Positions 56,895 through 64,000 of a DNA stretch of 64,000 bases are shown piece by piece (the stretch's first letter is position 1; every line of letters starts with the position of its first letter). Source of the DNA: Rhodovulum robiginosum. Its GTDB lineage: Bacteria; Pseudomonadota; Alphaproteobacteria; Rhodobacterales; Rhodobacteraceae. Below the pieces are notes generated by a model, which saw only the letters and a list, made by a program, of their open reading frames with translations, searched no databases and was not told the DNA's origin. The translations under genes were made by a program, and so were the position numbers. The stretch is taken from positions 186,001 to 250,000 of the forward strand of contig NZ_RWGU01000051.1 of the NCBI RefSeq assembly GCF_003944755.1, in the 5' to 3' direction.

Positions 56895-59360
56895 TCAGAG
56901 TTCGACTTCCCAGGATTTGAAGCTGATCTTTTCCGCGGCCGGGCTTGGGTCCGCGATCTTGCGGATATTCGCCCAGGTCTGCTTGTAGTTCGGCAGGACC
57001 AGCTCATTCACGCCGGGGTTGATGACGTTGCCCTGCGCGCCCGAGGGCGCCCCGAACAGCATGAAGGTCTCGTTCGGCCGCGCGGTCGGTTCGAGATAGG
57101 CCATCGCCTGGGTGGCGCCGACATCGTTGTAGACCTCGACCATGTCGCCGCTCTTTACGCCCAGATCCGCCGCGTCCTCGGGATTGATCTGGATGAACGG
57201 CAGCGGGAAGCGGTCGATGGCGAAGTCGTTGTCCTGGTCGAGGAACCAGTTTTGCCAGTTGAGGTTCGACCGTCCGTTGTTGATCAGGAAGCGATGGTTT
57301 GCCTGCTGCTGCGCCTTGCCCGGCGCCTGCAGCCCGCGCCACGCCCCGAGGCAGAACAGCGCCTTGCCGTCTTCGCGGCCGTGCCGGTTGAAGACCCCGT
57401 CGGCGTAAAGACGGTTGGTTCCCACCAGCTTGCCGTCGGCGTAGCCGGTGACCGGCTCTTGCACGCCGTTGTTGCCCATCGCGCGCAGCCGGTCATAGGT
57501 CACCTCCGGGTTGCCGGTCTGGTAGCCGTCGACAAAGGCGTCCTCCTCGGTCTGCCAGTCGTAGCCGGTGAACCGGTCGGCATAGGCGTCGCGCCCCTCT
57601 TCGCGCAGCACGCGTTCGAGGTGTTGGGCGATCCCGGCCGCTATCAGGCAGTCGGGCTTCGACGATCCGGGCCCGTCCATGTATTTCTCGGTCAGCCTCA
57701 GCCGCCGTTCGCCGTTCATCGAGGTCAGGTTCATCTCGCCCGATTCCACCGCCGGCAGGATCACATGCGCGGCCTGACCGATCTGGCTGTGGATCACGTC
57801 GACATTGACCGAGAAGATGCCGCCGGCCTCGATCGCGCCGACGATGGCATCGACCAGTTCCTCGCGCGTCGTCCCGGCGCGGGCATCCATCGCCTCCTTC
57901 ACCATGTTGGAGCGGCGGTTGTAGACGCGCTTGAACTCGGAGGCGTTGAGCGTGGTCTTGTAGTGATCGTTGGCCCAGATGTGGTGCACCTTGCCCTGAC
58001 CCCCGATGATCAGCTGGTCGAGATAGGCGGCGGGCCGGCCGACATGGGCGTCGGAGGGGCGGAAATAACCCTCCTGGTGGCCGCCAAGGCGGCAGACCCC
58101 GCCGCCCTCGCGGCCGATATTGCCGGTGGCGAGCGCGATATTTACCAGCGCGCCGACGGTGGGATAGTTGTCGTTGCCCCAGATCACGCCCTTTTCATAG
58201 GCGATCGCGCATGTGCGGCGGGTGCCGTCGTCATGGGGTCGGGCGATCCATTCCGCCGCCTTGATGATATCGGCCTCGGAGACGCCGCAGATCGCGGCCG
58301 CATCGGCCGCGGACATCCGGCATTCCTCGCGCGCGGCCTCGAAAGAGCCCAGCGCGGTGGGGTGCGCCTCGTCGACCGCCTGGGCCACGCCGTCGGCAAA
58401 GGTCGAGGCCGCGATGAAGTCGGAATCGACCCAGCCCTGGTCGGCGATATGGGTGAAGAGGGCGTTGGCCACCGCCAGGTCGGTGCCCGGCGCGATCTGC
58501 AGGTGCAGCACGTTTTCGGCACCGGCCGCTTCTTCGCAGGCGTTCACGGTGACCGTCCGGCGCGGGTCGATGATCACCACGCGGGCGCCGTTGCGCATGC
58601 CCGGGATCATGTGGTTGAGAAACAGGTTGGTCTGGCATTCCAGGGGGTTGGTCCCCACCAGCACCATCGTGTCGGTGATCTCGTAATCCGAGTAGGCGTT
58701 GTTCAGCTCGCCCACCCCCATGTCGCGGGTGGAATGCACCTCGGAATTGTAGGCCGGGCGGTTGTGGATGCGGCAGTTCTTCACCTTCATGCTGTCGAAG
58801 TAGAGCTTGCCGGTGCCCCAGGTGTTTTCGTAGCCGCCGGCGCTGCCGCCGTGGTCGAACATCGACACGAAGAGATCGTCCTCGTTGTCCATGTCGATCA
58901 CGCGCGCGGTGACCCGCGCCACGAGGTCGAGCGCATCCGCCCAGGTGGTCGGCTGCCAGGTGCCGTAGCGCCAGACCATGGGTTCGGTCAGGCGCTGCTG
59001 CTGGGTGCCGGTGATGTCGGAGCGGCGGTTCTCGGCCATCCGGGCCCCGCGGACGGAGCCCAGCCCCGAGTTCACCGCGCAGTTCACGTCGGGCTTGATG
59101 ACGAGATGCACGTCGCGGCCATCCTGCTTGACGACATTGTACATCGACGGCGCATACCACGCCTCGGTCTCGGTGGGCTGCTGGCGCGTGAGATCGACGC
59201 CGAACTTGTTGTCGGAGGGGGCGCCGCCGCCCTGCCGGTTCAGCGGCCAGGTGTAGGCCTTGTAGCCGCAACCGACGATGCAATAGTGGCAGGTGACGTT
59301 ACGTTCCTGCGCATCCGCGGGGATGATCGGCAGGCGGTCGGTAAATCTTTTGTAGGCCAT
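56895..59360 (-). CDS. aioA: Arsenite oxidase large (molybdopterin) subunit AioA
   Basis: An 821-residue DMSO-reductase-family enzyme that oxidises arsenite to arsenate in the periplasm. The 3Fe-4S site is C24-X2-C27-X3-C31 (CHYCIVGCGYKAY), then VNCAVNSGLGSVRG, GTNPLECQTN, a YSDYEITDTM segment and PFIQINPEDAADLG near the end. Length equals the family (about 820-845). It has no signal of its own; known AioA rides out with the Tat-signalled AioB. AAGGGGGAG precedes the ATG, 12 bases after aioB. Part of a minus-strand aioXSR-aioBA-DUF2478 island. Confidence 0.97.
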   Translation of the reverse strand: MAYKRFTDRLPIIPADAQERNVTCHYCIVGCGYKAYTWPLNRQGGGAPSDNKFGVDLTRQQPTETEAWYAPSMYNVVKQDGRDVHLVIKPDVNCAVNSGLGSVRGARMAENRRSDITGTQQQRLTEPMVWRYGTWQPTTWADALDLVARVTARVIDMDNEDDLFVSMFDHGGSAGGYENTWGTGKLYFDSMKVKNCRIHNRPAYNSEVHSTRDMGVGELNNAYSDYEITDTMVLVGTNPLECQTNLFLNHMIPGMRNGARVVIIDPRRTVTVNACEEAAGAENVLHLQIAPGTDLAVANALFTHIADQGWVDSDFIAASTFADGVAQAVDEAHPTALGSFEAAREECRMSAADAAAICGVSEADIIKAAEWIARPHDDGTRRTCAIAYEKGVIWGNDNYPTVGALVNIALATGNIGREGGGVCRLGGHQEGYFRPSDAHVGRPAAYLDQLIIGGQGKVHHIWANDHYKTTLNASEFKRVYNRRSNMVKEAMDARAGTTREELVDAIVGAIEAGGIFSVNVDVIHSQIGQAAHVILPAVESGEMNLTSMNGERRLRLTEKYMDGPGSSKPDCLIAAGIAQHLERVLREEGRDAYADRFTGYDWQTEEDAFVDGYQTGNPEVTYDRLRAMGNNGVQEPVTGYADGKLVGTNRLYADGVFNRHGREDGKALFCLGAWRGLQAPGKAQQQANHRFLINNGRSNLNWQNWFLDQDNDFAIDRFPLPFIQINPEDAADLGVKSGDMVEVYNDVGATQAMAYLEPTARPNETFMLFGAPSGAQGNVINPGVNELVLPNYKQTWANIRKIADPSPAAEKISFKSWEVEL

Positions 59361-59372
59361 GATGCTCCCCCT

Positions 59373-59897
59373 TCAGGTATCCAGGACGTTGGACAGGCGG
59401 CCGTAGATCAGCTCGTCCACGCCCTCGGCAAAGATGTCGCCCGCGTCGTCCACGCGCAGCAGGAATTGCGGCAGGTTCTGGGTGGCGTGGCCCCAGACCT
59501 CTTGCCCGCCGGATTCGCAGTCGAACCGCGAGTAGTGGCCGGGGCAGTTCAGCGTCCGGTCGGCGGCGTGATAGCTTAGCTGCCAGCCCTTGTGCGGACA
59601 CAGCACCGAGAAGGCGACGATGTCGCCATCCGGCCCCGCGCCGCCCTCGACCGCGGTGCCGAGCTTGAGCAGAACGCCGGGGCTGTCGGCGTCGGGATAG
59701 GCGATGTCGAGCGGCGTATCGACGGCGAGATCGGCGATATTGGCCAGCCGGTTCGACGGGTATTCGACCCGCGCGAGGCTGAGTGCCGCGGCCTGCCGGG
59801 CGGGCAGAACGGTATTTGCCGCCGCGCCTGCGGCGCCCACGATGCCGCCGCGCAGGAACTGTCGGCGACCGGCATCGACCAGACGATTGCATTTCAT
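59373..59897 (-). CDS. aioB: Arsenite oxidase small (Rieske) subunit AioB
   Basis: A 174-residue subunit with a twin-arginine signal (RRQFLRGG plus a hydrophobic Ala-rich stretch) that carries AioA across the membrane. The Rieske 2Fe-2S ligands are C100/H102 (LCPHKGW) and C118/H121 (NCPGHYS). The two positions that form the disulfide in classical Rieske proteins are Trp105 and Gly120, so the bridge is absent. It passes electrons from AioA to a cytochrome or azurin; none is encoded here. GGGAGGA precedes the ATG at 59897; a longer frame (GTG at 59915) covers this site. Confidence 0.95.
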   Translation of the reverse strand: MKCNRLVDAGRRQFLRGGIVGAAGAAANTVLPARQAAALSLARVEYPSNRLANIADLAVDTPLDIAYPDADSPGVLLKLGTAVEGGAGPDGDIVAFSVLCPHKGWQLSYHAADRTLNCPGHYSRFDCESGGQEVWGHATQNLPQFLLRVDDAGDIFAEGVDELIYGRLSNVLDT

Positions 59898-60020
59898 GGA
59901 ACTGTCCTCCCTCACAGTTTCGATCCCGTCATGATACGGAAGGAGGGGCGCTGGCCGCGACAGCCCGTCACCGGTTGCCGCGCCGCGGCAAGGTATTGAA
60001 AAATCAGAGATGTCGAGGTC

Positions 60021-60038
60021 TGTTCGGAAAACCGAACA
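60021..60038. promoter_or_regulatory. Candidate AioR operator (TGTTCGG-N4-CCGAACA)
   Basis: A perfect 7-bp inverted repeat with a 4-base A-rich centre lies in the aioR-aioB gap, ending 124 bases upstream of the aioB start. It contains GTTCG-N6-CGAAC, which from memory agrees with a motif proposed for AioR in Rhizobiales and Rhodobacterales (not checked). No sigma-54 -24/-12 promoter is visible downstream. It also lies just past the aioR stop, but without a T-run a terminator is less likely. Confidence 0.6.
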
Positions 60039-60050
60039 TGGTAGGCCGTG

Positions 60051-61265
60051 TCATAGGCCCAGCTTTTGCATCTTTTCCCACAGCGTCGTGCGCGAAACGT
60101 TCAAGGCCCTCGCGGCCTCGCCCACCTGGCCGCCGGTGCGTTCGAGCGCGGCGAGGATCTGATCGCGCTCGGCGGCCTCTCGCGCCTCGGCGAGGGTGGG
60201 AAAATGCTGGATCAGCCGGCGTTCGGGAAACAGATCGGCAGGCTGGATCGTCCCGTCTCGGGCAAGCTTCACCGCCTGCATGACACGCGCGCGCAGCTCT
60301 CGGCCGTTGTCTGGCCAGTCATGGCTGCGTAGCGATGCCTCGGCCAGCCCCGACAGGACAGGCGGCGCGTCGGACCCGCCGCCGGCCTGCTGCGTCAGGA
60401 TTTCACGGGCCAGCCAGACCGCGTCGTCAGGCCGGTCCCGCAGCGGCGGGATGGGAACGGTCATCCCGGCAAGGGCGGCCACGAGATCGGCCCGCAGCAC
60501 GCCGGTGGCGCGCAGGCTGTCGATACCGGGGCCGCAGGTGGCCACGAGGCGCCCGGCAAAATCGCCGCGCAGCGTGTCCAGTAGCTCGGCCTGGGCGGGC
60601 GCCTCGATCCGCTCGAGCCCGACAAGCACGATGATGCCTTCGCCCAGCGTGCGGGTGGCCGCCGCGATAGCGGCGCGTTGGTCGGGCTCGCGCGCGAGAT
60701 TTACCTCGATCAGCGGTGCGGCGGCCCGGTCCGACAGCGCATGGATGCGCCGGGCGACCCGTGTCTTGCCGGTGCCGGGCGCCCCATGGACGAGAACGGG
60801 GCCGGCGCCGGCCGCGGCACGGTCGATCAGCGCCCCGACCTCGCGCGCCGCTGGCGACACCCCCAGCAGCGCGGGCAAGGCCGCGTCCTCGCGTGGGCCG
60901 ATGAGCAGGCGCAGCCGTTCCAGGAAGACGCCCATTTCGAAGGGCTTGGTGATGTAATCGGCCGCGCCGGCGCGCATCAGCCGCACCGCCTGCTCGATCT
61001 CGCCGCGTCCGGTGATGAACAGAAAGGGCGGCGGGGCCGAGGTCTGGCAGAGTGTGACGAAGATGTCCTCGCCGCTGCCATCGGGCAGGCGGATGTCGCA
61101 GATCACCGCGTCGATCGGCGCGCGCGGGGTCCGGATGGCTGGCAGCGCCCGCGCCGCCTGCCGCAGCCAGACGACCGTTGCGTTCTCGATCTCCAGCCGC
61201 TGGGCGAGCGAGGCGCCGAGGATCTGGTCATCCTCTACCAGAACGATATGGGCGCCGCCCAGCAT
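60051..61265 (-). CDS. aioR: AioR response regulator, NtrC-like but with degenerate AAA+ domain
   Basis: A 404-residue two-component regulator: receiver (1-120, phosphoacceptor D57, VICDIRLPDGSG), AAA+ part (~135-330) and Fis-type HTH at the end (QVGEAARALNVSRTTLWEKM). Walker A (GAPGTGKT, 161-168) is present, but the block that normally holds ELFGHEKGAFTGA is missing (residues ~190-210), and the Walker B slot reads IIVLVGLE without the Asp-Glu pair. The protein therefore probably cannot act through sigma-54 in the usual ATP-driven way. Its start overlaps the aioS stop (ATGA). Confidence 0.9.
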   Translation of the reverse strand: MLGGAHIVLVEDDQILGASLAQRLEIENATVVWLRQAARALPAIRTPRAPIDAVICDIRLPDGSGEDIFVTLCQTSAPPPFLFITGRGEIEQAVRLMRAGAADYITKPFEMGVFLERLRLLIGPREDAALPALLGVSPAAREVGALIDRAAAGAGPVLVHGAPGTGKTRVARRIHALSDRAAAPLIEVNLAREPDQRAAIAAATRTLGEGIIVLVGLERIEAPAQAELLDTLRGDFAGRLVATCGPGIDSLRATGVLRADLVAALAGMTVPIPPLRDRPDDAVWLAREILTQQAGGGSDAPPVLSGLAEASLRSHDWPDNGRELRARVMQAVKLARDGTIQPADLFPERRLIQHFPTLAEAREAAERDQILAALERTGGQVGEAARALNVSRTTLWEKMQKLGL

Positions 61266-62698
61266 CAGGCGCCGCCCTGCGGCGGTCCGGGCGGCAGGCA
61301 CACGGCGATGACGGTACGCCCGCCGCTGCGGGCATGTTCGATCCACCCGCCCAGTTCGGCGATCACATCATGGACCACGCCCAATCCGACCCCGCCGCCC
61401 GCGCCGGCCCCATGCCCGTCGAGCAGACGGCCAAGCGCCGCGTCCGGCAGGCCCGGCCCGTCGTCGCTGACGTCGATCTTCAGCATTCCGTCCGGGGCCG
61501 AGGCCGACAGGCACACGCAGCCCCCGTGCCCCGCTGCGGTCGAGGCGTTCAGCAAGAGGTTCAGCACCGCCTGGCGCACGGGGGCGGCGGGGTAGGGGGC
61601 CAGGTCCTCGGCCGTTGCCTCGACCGACCAGTCCAGCCGTTGGGCCTGTCGTTGCAACTCGGGTGAGATCAGCAGCCGCAGATCCTCGAAATCCTCGGTA
61701 GTCAGCGCCGTGCCGGTCCGGTCCAGCCGGTTGTGGTCGAGGATTGCCTTTGCGACGTCGCGCATGTGGTTCAGCCCGCGGAACAGCAGCTCGACCGAGG
61801 TGCGCACGATGTCGGGCCGGTCGGGATAGGCCCGGATCGTGTCGGCCGCATTCAGCAATCCGCCCAGCGGGTTGTTGATCTCGTGCGCCAGCGACGAGGA
61901 CAAGCGGCCGAGGCTGACCAGCCGTTCGCGTTCGAAGAGCCGCCGCTCGGCGTCGGCCCGCGCCCTGATCGCGCCGGTCATGCGGTTATAGGTGCCGAAA
62001 AGCCGCCCCATCTCGGTGTCGCCCGCGGGAAGCTGGGCATCGGGGATCGGTGCCGGCTCGGCGCCGACCGCGCCCATGTGCCGTGCGAGGATGGCCACCG
62101 GTCGCATCATCCGCCGGATGGTGACATAGCCGACGAGGGCCAATGTCAGCGTCACCGCCGCATTGAACGCGAGCAGCGCGCGCACGGTGCGCCGACGGTC
62201 ACGCACCAGGTCGGCGACGTCGAGAACGGTCAGGATCGACCCGACATTTCGCCCCTGGTACAGCAGCGGCGTCATCACGCGCAGGGCCTCGGCGCCGGTG
62301 TCCAGTGCGATTGCATCGACGGCCCTGGCCGCCGACACCCCGGCCAGTGCCCCCAGATCGCCGTCGACAGGCGCGCGGCGGGGGTCGCTGGCCGCGAGGA
62401 TGCGCCCGCCCCCGTCGGCCACAACGGTCAGGACCATGCGTTGATGATCGGCGGCCCGGCTGGCCCGGTCGAGCGTGTCGTAGATTTCCCAGACATCCTT
62501 GCGCAGGACGGACGGGCCAAGCGCCACCGACAGGCCATCGACATGCAGCCGGACGATCTCTCTCAGCCGGGCCTCCTGGCCGCGCTTGAGTTCCGCCAGC
62601 ACCTGCTGCGATGCCACCAGCCCGGCCAGCACCATCAGCACGGCCACAACGGCCGGAACCCGAATGGCCAGCGGCACGCGCCGCAGCGCCCGGATCAT
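61265..62698 (-). CDS. aioS: AioS sensor histidine kinase
   Basis: A 477-residue membrane kinase: TM1 (~13-31), a periplasmic sensing part (~32-170), TM2 (~173-195), HAMP (~196-245), HisKA with the phospho-accepting H272 in LAHEINNPLGGL, and a HATPase domain (N-box RQAVLNLLLNAS, G1 SDDGPGL, G2 GGGVGLGVVHD). It is presumed to read the arsenite-loaded AioX in the periplasm and phosphorylate AioR. It overlaps aioX and aioR by 3-4 bases each. Confidence 0.93.
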   Translation of the reverse strand: MIRALRRVPLAIRVPAVVAVLMVLAGLVASQQVLAELKRGQEARLREIVRLHVDGLSVALGPSVLRKDVWEIYDTLDRASRAADHQRMVLTVVADGGGRILAASDPRRAPVDGDLGALAGVSAARAVDAIALDTGAEALRVMTPLLYQGRNVGSILTVLDVADLVRDRRRTVRALLAFNAAVTLTLALVGYVTIRRMMRPVAILARHMGAVGAEPAPIPDAQLPAGDTEMGRLFGTYNRMTGAIRARADAERRLFERERLVSLGRLSSSLAHEINNPLGGLLNAADTIRAYPDRPDIVRTSVELLFRGLNHMRDVAKAILDHNRLDRTGTALTTEDFEDLRLLISPELQRQAQRLDWSVEATAEDLAPYPAAPVRQAVLNLLLNASTAAGHGGCVCLSASAPDGMLKIDVSDDGPGLPDAALGRLLDGHGAGAGGGVGLGVVHDVIAELGGWIEHARSGGRTVIAVCLPPGPPQGGA

Positions 62699-63555
62699 CG
62701 CAAACGCTCCACATCGCGCATTCGCACCGCGATGCCCTCGAAAAGCGCATCATCGCCCTCGGCAAAGCCGTCCAGGTGCAGCAGACGCAGCGTGGCCGGC
62801 CCGTGCTCGAACTCGGGAAAGGCGCGCAGCACCTCGGCAAAGCGGGTCGTGGCCGGCTCGTTCGCCCTGTCGGCGCGGATCGCGAAGGGCGGAAAGCCCA
62901 GCCATTCGGACTTGGCCACGACCCGCGTCGCGCCGGTCAGGCCCGGCTCGACTTCGGCGAGGATTTCCCAGACATAGCCGTCCACGCTGCCCGAGCGGGT
63001 CAGGCCGCTGGCCACGGCGCGCACCACGTTGCGATGCCCGTAGGTAAAGATCGTGCGGTCGAAAAAGTCCTCTGGCGTGCGGCCCAGGCGCACCAGGTCG
63101 GAGGCGGTGACCAGCCAGCCGGAATTGCTGTCGGGGTCCGAAAACGCATGGCTGCCGCCTTCGAGTTCGGCAAGACCGGCGGCCGTGTCGCCCTTCGCTG
63201 CGATCAGATAGGACCGGTAGAGCGGCCGGCCACGCCAGACCGGTACACCGACAAGGTGCAGTTGATCGGCATGCTGGAGATAGGGATAGCCGCAGATCCA
63301 CGCCGCATCGACGGTGCCGTTCAGCAGCAACCCCGTGAGTTCTTGGTAGGTGCGCCGCTGCACCAGTTCGATCGGTCGGCCCATGGCCAGATGGAAGGTC
63401 GACTGCAACTTCTCGATGACGAGGGCATCGTTGTCGAGAAAGACAGGCGTCAGACCCAGGCGAAAGGTCGTGCCTGTTGCCCGCCCCGGCCGCGGCAGCG
63501 CGCATGCGGCGGCGGCCGCAACGAACCTGCGCCTGTCGAATGTGATCGGACCCAT
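62695..63555 (-). CDS. aioX: AioX periplasmic arsenite-binding protein
   Basis: A 286-residue periplasmic binding protein of the phosphonate/PhnD-like fold. The N-terminus DRRRFVAAAAACAL is a Tat-like signal. The mature part has a single Cys, C88 in AAWICGYPYL, the position expected for arsenite contact in AioX, plus SDPDSNSGWLV near residue 145. It triggers the AioS/AioR system. The ATG at 63555 has GGGGAGGAAG upstream; the open frame continues to 63720. The 240-base gap to the divergent TctC gene must hold promoters for both; TTGACA occurs at 63657-63662, but no good -10 follows. Confidence 0.92.
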   Translation of the reverse strand: MGPITFDRRRFVAAAAACALPRPGRATGTTFRLGLTPVFLDNDALVIEKLQSTFHLAMGRPIELVQRRTYQELTGLLLNGTVDAAWICGYPYLQHADQLHLVGVPVWRGRPLYRSYLIAAKGDTAAGLAELEGGSHAFSDPDSNSGWLVTASDLVRLGRTPEDFFDRTIFTYGHRNVVRAVASGLTRSGSVDGYVWEILAEVEPGLTGATRVVAKSEWLGFPPFAIRADRANEPATTRFAEVLRAFPEFEHGPATLRLLHLDGFAEGDDALFEGIAVRMRDVERLR

Positions 63556-63795
63556 TCTTCCTCCCCGGGGCGATGGTACGTCGACGGGCGGCGTTCTGAC
63601 AATCTTCTGCAAGGGGCCGTCGCAGGATCGATGTGTTACCGTCCGCCTTTCTTTCGTTGACAAGTCGGTGACGGAAGCGTTCGCTGGATTGGTTCCAATT
63701 CGCAACGGGGGAGGCCGCAAAACGCGGTCGAGAGTGCGGGGAACCCGGGTGGGACGCGCAAACGGGCGGGCCCGCCCAGCAAAAGGAGGAGAGAC

Positions 63796-64000
63796 ATGAG
63801 CTTTACAGCGATCCGCGGCCTGATTGCGGCCGGTCTTGTAGGCGTGGTGGCCGTTGCGGCCAACGCCCAGGATTACAGTTTTGAAAATCCCGAGTGCATC
63901 GCGCCGGCCAATCCGGGGGGCGGCTGGGACTTTACCTGCCGCCAGGTCGGCAAGTCGCTGCAGGATCTCGGCCTGATCGACCAGACCATGCAGGTGGTGA
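63796..64000 (+). CDS. TctC-family tripartite tricarboxylate transporter binding protein, N-terminal part
   Basis: The first 68 residues of a gene that runs off the window. It has a Sec signal (LIAAGLVGVVAVAANAQ) and then ECIAPANPGGGWDFTCRQVGKSL, the N-terminal block of TctC/Bug solute-binding proteins, which capture carboxylates for TctAB. AAAGGAGGAG precedes the ATG. It is divergent from aioX; a link to arsenic metabolism is not evident. Confidence 0.88.
   Translation, partial: MSFTAIRGLIAAGLVGVVAVAANAQDYSFENPECIAPANPGGGWDFTCRQVGKSLQDLGLIDQTMQVV

Noticed and set aside
57252-59579. A 775-residue plus-strand frame across aioA
   Set aside because: aioA on the other strand is unmistakable; this frame is composition-driven.
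60021-60038. The palindrome as an intrinsic terminator of aioR
   Set aside because: The stem is only 7 bp and no T-run follows on the minus strand; an operator is a better fit.
59898-60050. A sigma-54 promoter (-24 GG / -12 GC) before aioB
   Set aside because: CTTGCC occurs, but no TGGCAC-like element sits at the right distance upstream of it.
63763-63777. GGGCGGGCCCGCCC self-complementary run before the TctC gene
   Set aside because: Loopless G/C palindrome in high-GC DNA; likely chance, no supporting context.

Overview
The window is high-GC, densely coded bacterial DNA and looks like a chromosomal segment of a marine alphaproteobacterium of the Rhodobacteraceae (Roseobacter group). The signs are the amidase/aminotransferase/ftsK/lolA order, a fused FAD-domain SelD next to MnmH, a VPLPA-CTERM protein, Hint-domain and RTX proteins, and an elongator tRNA-Met of alphaproteobacterial type. 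A bciA gene (8-vinyl reductase of bacteriochlorophyll synthesis) suggests an aerobic anoxygenic phototroph, although no other photosynthesis gene is visible here.

Layout. 1-5.5 kb: amidase end, class I aminotransferase, ftsK, lolA. 5.6-17.4 kb: mixed housekeeping and accessory genes, namely a CTERM-anchored surface protein, a lytic transglycosylase-like lipoprotein, an AEC transporter, hspQ, ggt, a STAS/HATPase partner-switch pair, a thiolase, a free-methionine-sulfoxide reductase, a LysE exporter, an RluA-type pseudouridine synthase, a Hint protein, an aldehyde dehydrogenase and a decayed peroxiredoxin. 17.6-23.9 kb: a DUF4105 protein, pnp, bciA, a haloalkane dehalogenase of lower GC lying between pnp/bciA and rpsO, and a DUF5665 protein. 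23.9-29.7 kb: an RTX-repeat protein and a tightly coupled ABC transporter/lipocalin/flavin-oxidase operon. 29.8-33.3 kb: selD and mnmH, which converge and overlap, plus a DUF2892 protein.

33.4-46.2 kb is an accessory block of three RTX proteins: an M10-like protease fused to a VWA domain, a giant protein with nine PPC-like repeats plus an M8-like protease, and a beta-sandwich protein. All three end in a homologous 154-residue module of identical length, and two of the modules are almost identical in DNA. Two small putative lipoprotein genes are interleaved. 46.3-52.5 kb: an Lrp regulator and a GT2-GT4/manC/manB polysaccharide operon. 52.6-56.3 kb: tRNA-Met followed by a two-gene unit of an ATP-grasp protein and a large protein whose C-terminal half carries a papain-like Gln/Cys/His/Asn pattern. 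No described system is recognised for this pair.

56.3-63.6 kb is a compact arsenite-oxidation island: aioX (periplasmic sensor), aioS (kinase), aioR (regulator), aioB (Rieske), aioA (Mo subunit) and a DUF2478 gene. AioR lacks the GAFTGA loop and a Walker B motif, and a perfect palindrome lies between aioR and aioB, so control may differ from the sigma-54 scheme. The window ends in a TctC-type solute-binding protein. No CRISPR array, phage, integrase or insertion sequence was seen.
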